Shown here one piece after another: positions 62,996 to 64,000 of a stretch of DNA of 64,000 nucleotides (the stretch's first letter is position 1; the number at the start of each line of letters is the position of its first letter). The stretch spans positions 6,634,001 to 6,698,000 of the forward strand of contig NZ_PHHD01000001.1 in assembly GCF_002813445.1 (NCBI RefSeq), read 5' to 3'. The position numbers were made by a program, and so were the translations under genes. The DNA is from Pseudomonas tolaasii NCPPB 2192 (GTDB taxonomy: Bacteria; Pseudomonadota; Gammaproteobacteria; Pseudomonadales; Pseudomonadaceae). Below the pieces are notes generated by a model, which saw only the letters and a program-made list of their open reading frames with translations, was not told the DNA's origin and made no database searches.

Positions 62996-64000
62996 TTAAT
63001 TGATCTGGAAAGGATAAACCGAGCCCAGTTTAAGGATTTGCGTCAGTTCATCCAGTGCCGTCCGGCACTCAAGCAGCAATTGCGGGTCAGCCAGGTCGCT
63101 TTCGCGCAGGCTGTCGCGGTAGTGCTTGTCGACCCACTGGGTCAGCGTCTCGTACAACGGCGCGGTCATGATAACGCCTGGGTTCACCGCCGCCAGTTCC
63201 GTTTCATTCAATGCCACACGCAAGCGCAGGCACGCCGGGCCACCGCCGTTCTGCATGCTTTGCTTGAGGTCGAAGACTTTGACCTCGCGGATCAACCCGC
63301 CGGAGGCCGTCAGGCTTTGCAGGTACTGCCAGACGCGTTCGTTGGCGCGGCACTCTTCCGGCACGATCAGCAGCATCGAACCGTCAGGACGGCTGAGCAA
63401 CTGGCTGTTGAACAGGTAAGAACGCACCGCATCTTCAACGCTGACCTGGGCACGCGGCACGCACACCGACTGGAAGTTGCCACCCAATTTGCCGAGTTTG
63501 CCCTGCAATTCGCCGAGCATCTGCTCGGTATTGAGGAACGCGTCCTCGTGATAGAACAGCACCTCGCCATTGCCCACTGCGATCACGTCGTTGTGGAACA
63601 CACCGGCATCGATCACCGCCGGGTTCTGCTGGGCGTAGACCACGCCGTCATCCTTCAGGCCGTGCAGGCGTGCGACGGCCTGGGAGGCTTCCAGCGTCTG
63701 GCGCGCCGGGTATTTCTGCGGCGCCGGGTAGCGGGTGTCGAACGCACTGCGGCCGAACACGAAAAACTCCACCCCCGCCTCGCCGTACTCACGGCAGAAA
63801 CGCGTATGGTTGGCGGCGCCTTCGTCACCGAACTGCGCCACGGCCGGCAAGGCGGCGTGGTGAGCGAAGTGCTTCTGATCGGCAAACATCGCACCCAGCA
63901 CGCGGCTGGTAGTCGGGTGCTCAATGCTGCGGTGGTATTTGCAGTTGAGGTTGGCGGCGGTGAAATGCACACGGCCGTCAAACGTGTCGGCGCTCGGGCT
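62996..64000 (-). CDS. aruB: N-succinylarginine dihydrolase (partial, window edge)
   Basis: Hydrolyses N2-succinylarginine to succinylornithine, CO2 and ammonia in the AST pathway. The frame continues to the window end at 64000, beyond the in-frame ATG at 63970, with the expected [20 protein letters not shown], so the gene is complete only outside. About 334 of some 448 residues are visible. [36 protein letters not shown] (active-site cysteine) and [20 protein letters not shown] are characteristic. It is called aruB in P. aeruginosa and astB in E. coli. Confidence 0.95.
   Translation of the reverse strand, partial: SPSADTFDGRVHFTAANLNCKYHRSIEHPTTSRVLGAMFADQKHFAHHAALPAVAQFGDEGAANHTRFCREYGEAGVEFFVFGRSAFDTRYPAPQKYPARQTLEASQAVARLHGLKDDGVVYAQQNPAVIDAGVFHNDVIAVGNGEVLFYHEDAFLNTEQMLGELQGKLGKLGGNFQSVCVPRAQVSVEDAVRSYLFNSQLLSRPDGSMLLIVPEECRANERVWQYLQSLTASGGLIREVKVFDLKQSMQNGGGPACLRLRVALNETELAAVNPGVIMTAPLYETLTQWVDKHYRDSLRESDLADPQLLLECRTALDELTQILKLGSVYPFQIN

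Overview
The window reads as chromosome of a fluorescent Pseudomonas (P. fluorescens group). Protein sequences (AmrZ, PhoPQ, FlgZ, AruB/AruE, CsrA, the rne C-terminus) and gene order (yceD-rpmF-plsX-fabD-fabG-acpP-fabF-pabC-mltG; pcpS and phoPQ near nrdA) are pseudomonad, the core is GC-rich, and five REPINs with the typical GGGAGC-GGCTTGCC core lie between genes. The core carries housekeeping, flagellar and chemotaxis genes; only bases 1 to about 9442 look strongly foreign.

Layout. (1) 1-9442: right part of a genomic island, AT-richer than the core. It holds two small unknown genes, an XRE-type regulator behind a long palindrome, a coupled 42-codon ORF, a strongly self-complementary element, a run of four genes (three tyrosine-recombinase-like proteins plus an HTH/coiled-coil protein) and a complete thymidylate kinase gene. 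The island has cut the host tmk inside its ATP-binding loop, and the carried tmk presumably keeps the cell alive. The left end lies outside the window. (2) 9484-16835: the fatty-acid operon on the minus strand, ending in the truncated host tmk. (3) 16941-24243: maf, sppA, a HAD phosphatase, rluC and divergent rne with a leader of about 0.7 kb. (4) 24369-35152: mocA/xdhC-like genes, dctA with a divergent AraC regulator, phoQP with a small exported protein and four CTGAAC repeats at 11-bp spacing, pcpS, and an RstAB-like two-component pair. (5) 35153-39193: nrdA (no nrdB beside it) and an orphan Cys/His protein that may be a secreted protease. (6) 39353-47953: flgEDCB, cheR, cheV, flgA, flgM, flgN, flgZ, with recognisable sigma54 and sigma28 promoters. 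(7) 48015-60106: an MFS transporter, four tRNA genes, amrZ, mgtE, csrA, lysC, alaS, ltaE, and an FMN riboswitch ahead of a type II lumazine synthase. (8) 60192-64000: an RTX-repeat/M91-type metalloprotease and the arginine succinyltransferase genes aruE and aruB (aruB cut by the window edge).

The most interesting system is the island at tmk: an element that breaks an essential gene at its most conserved codons while carrying a diverged working copy, next to a multi-recombinase module that resembles the gamma-mobile-trio or recombinase-in-trio type of element. All assignments come from reading the sequence; no database search was run.
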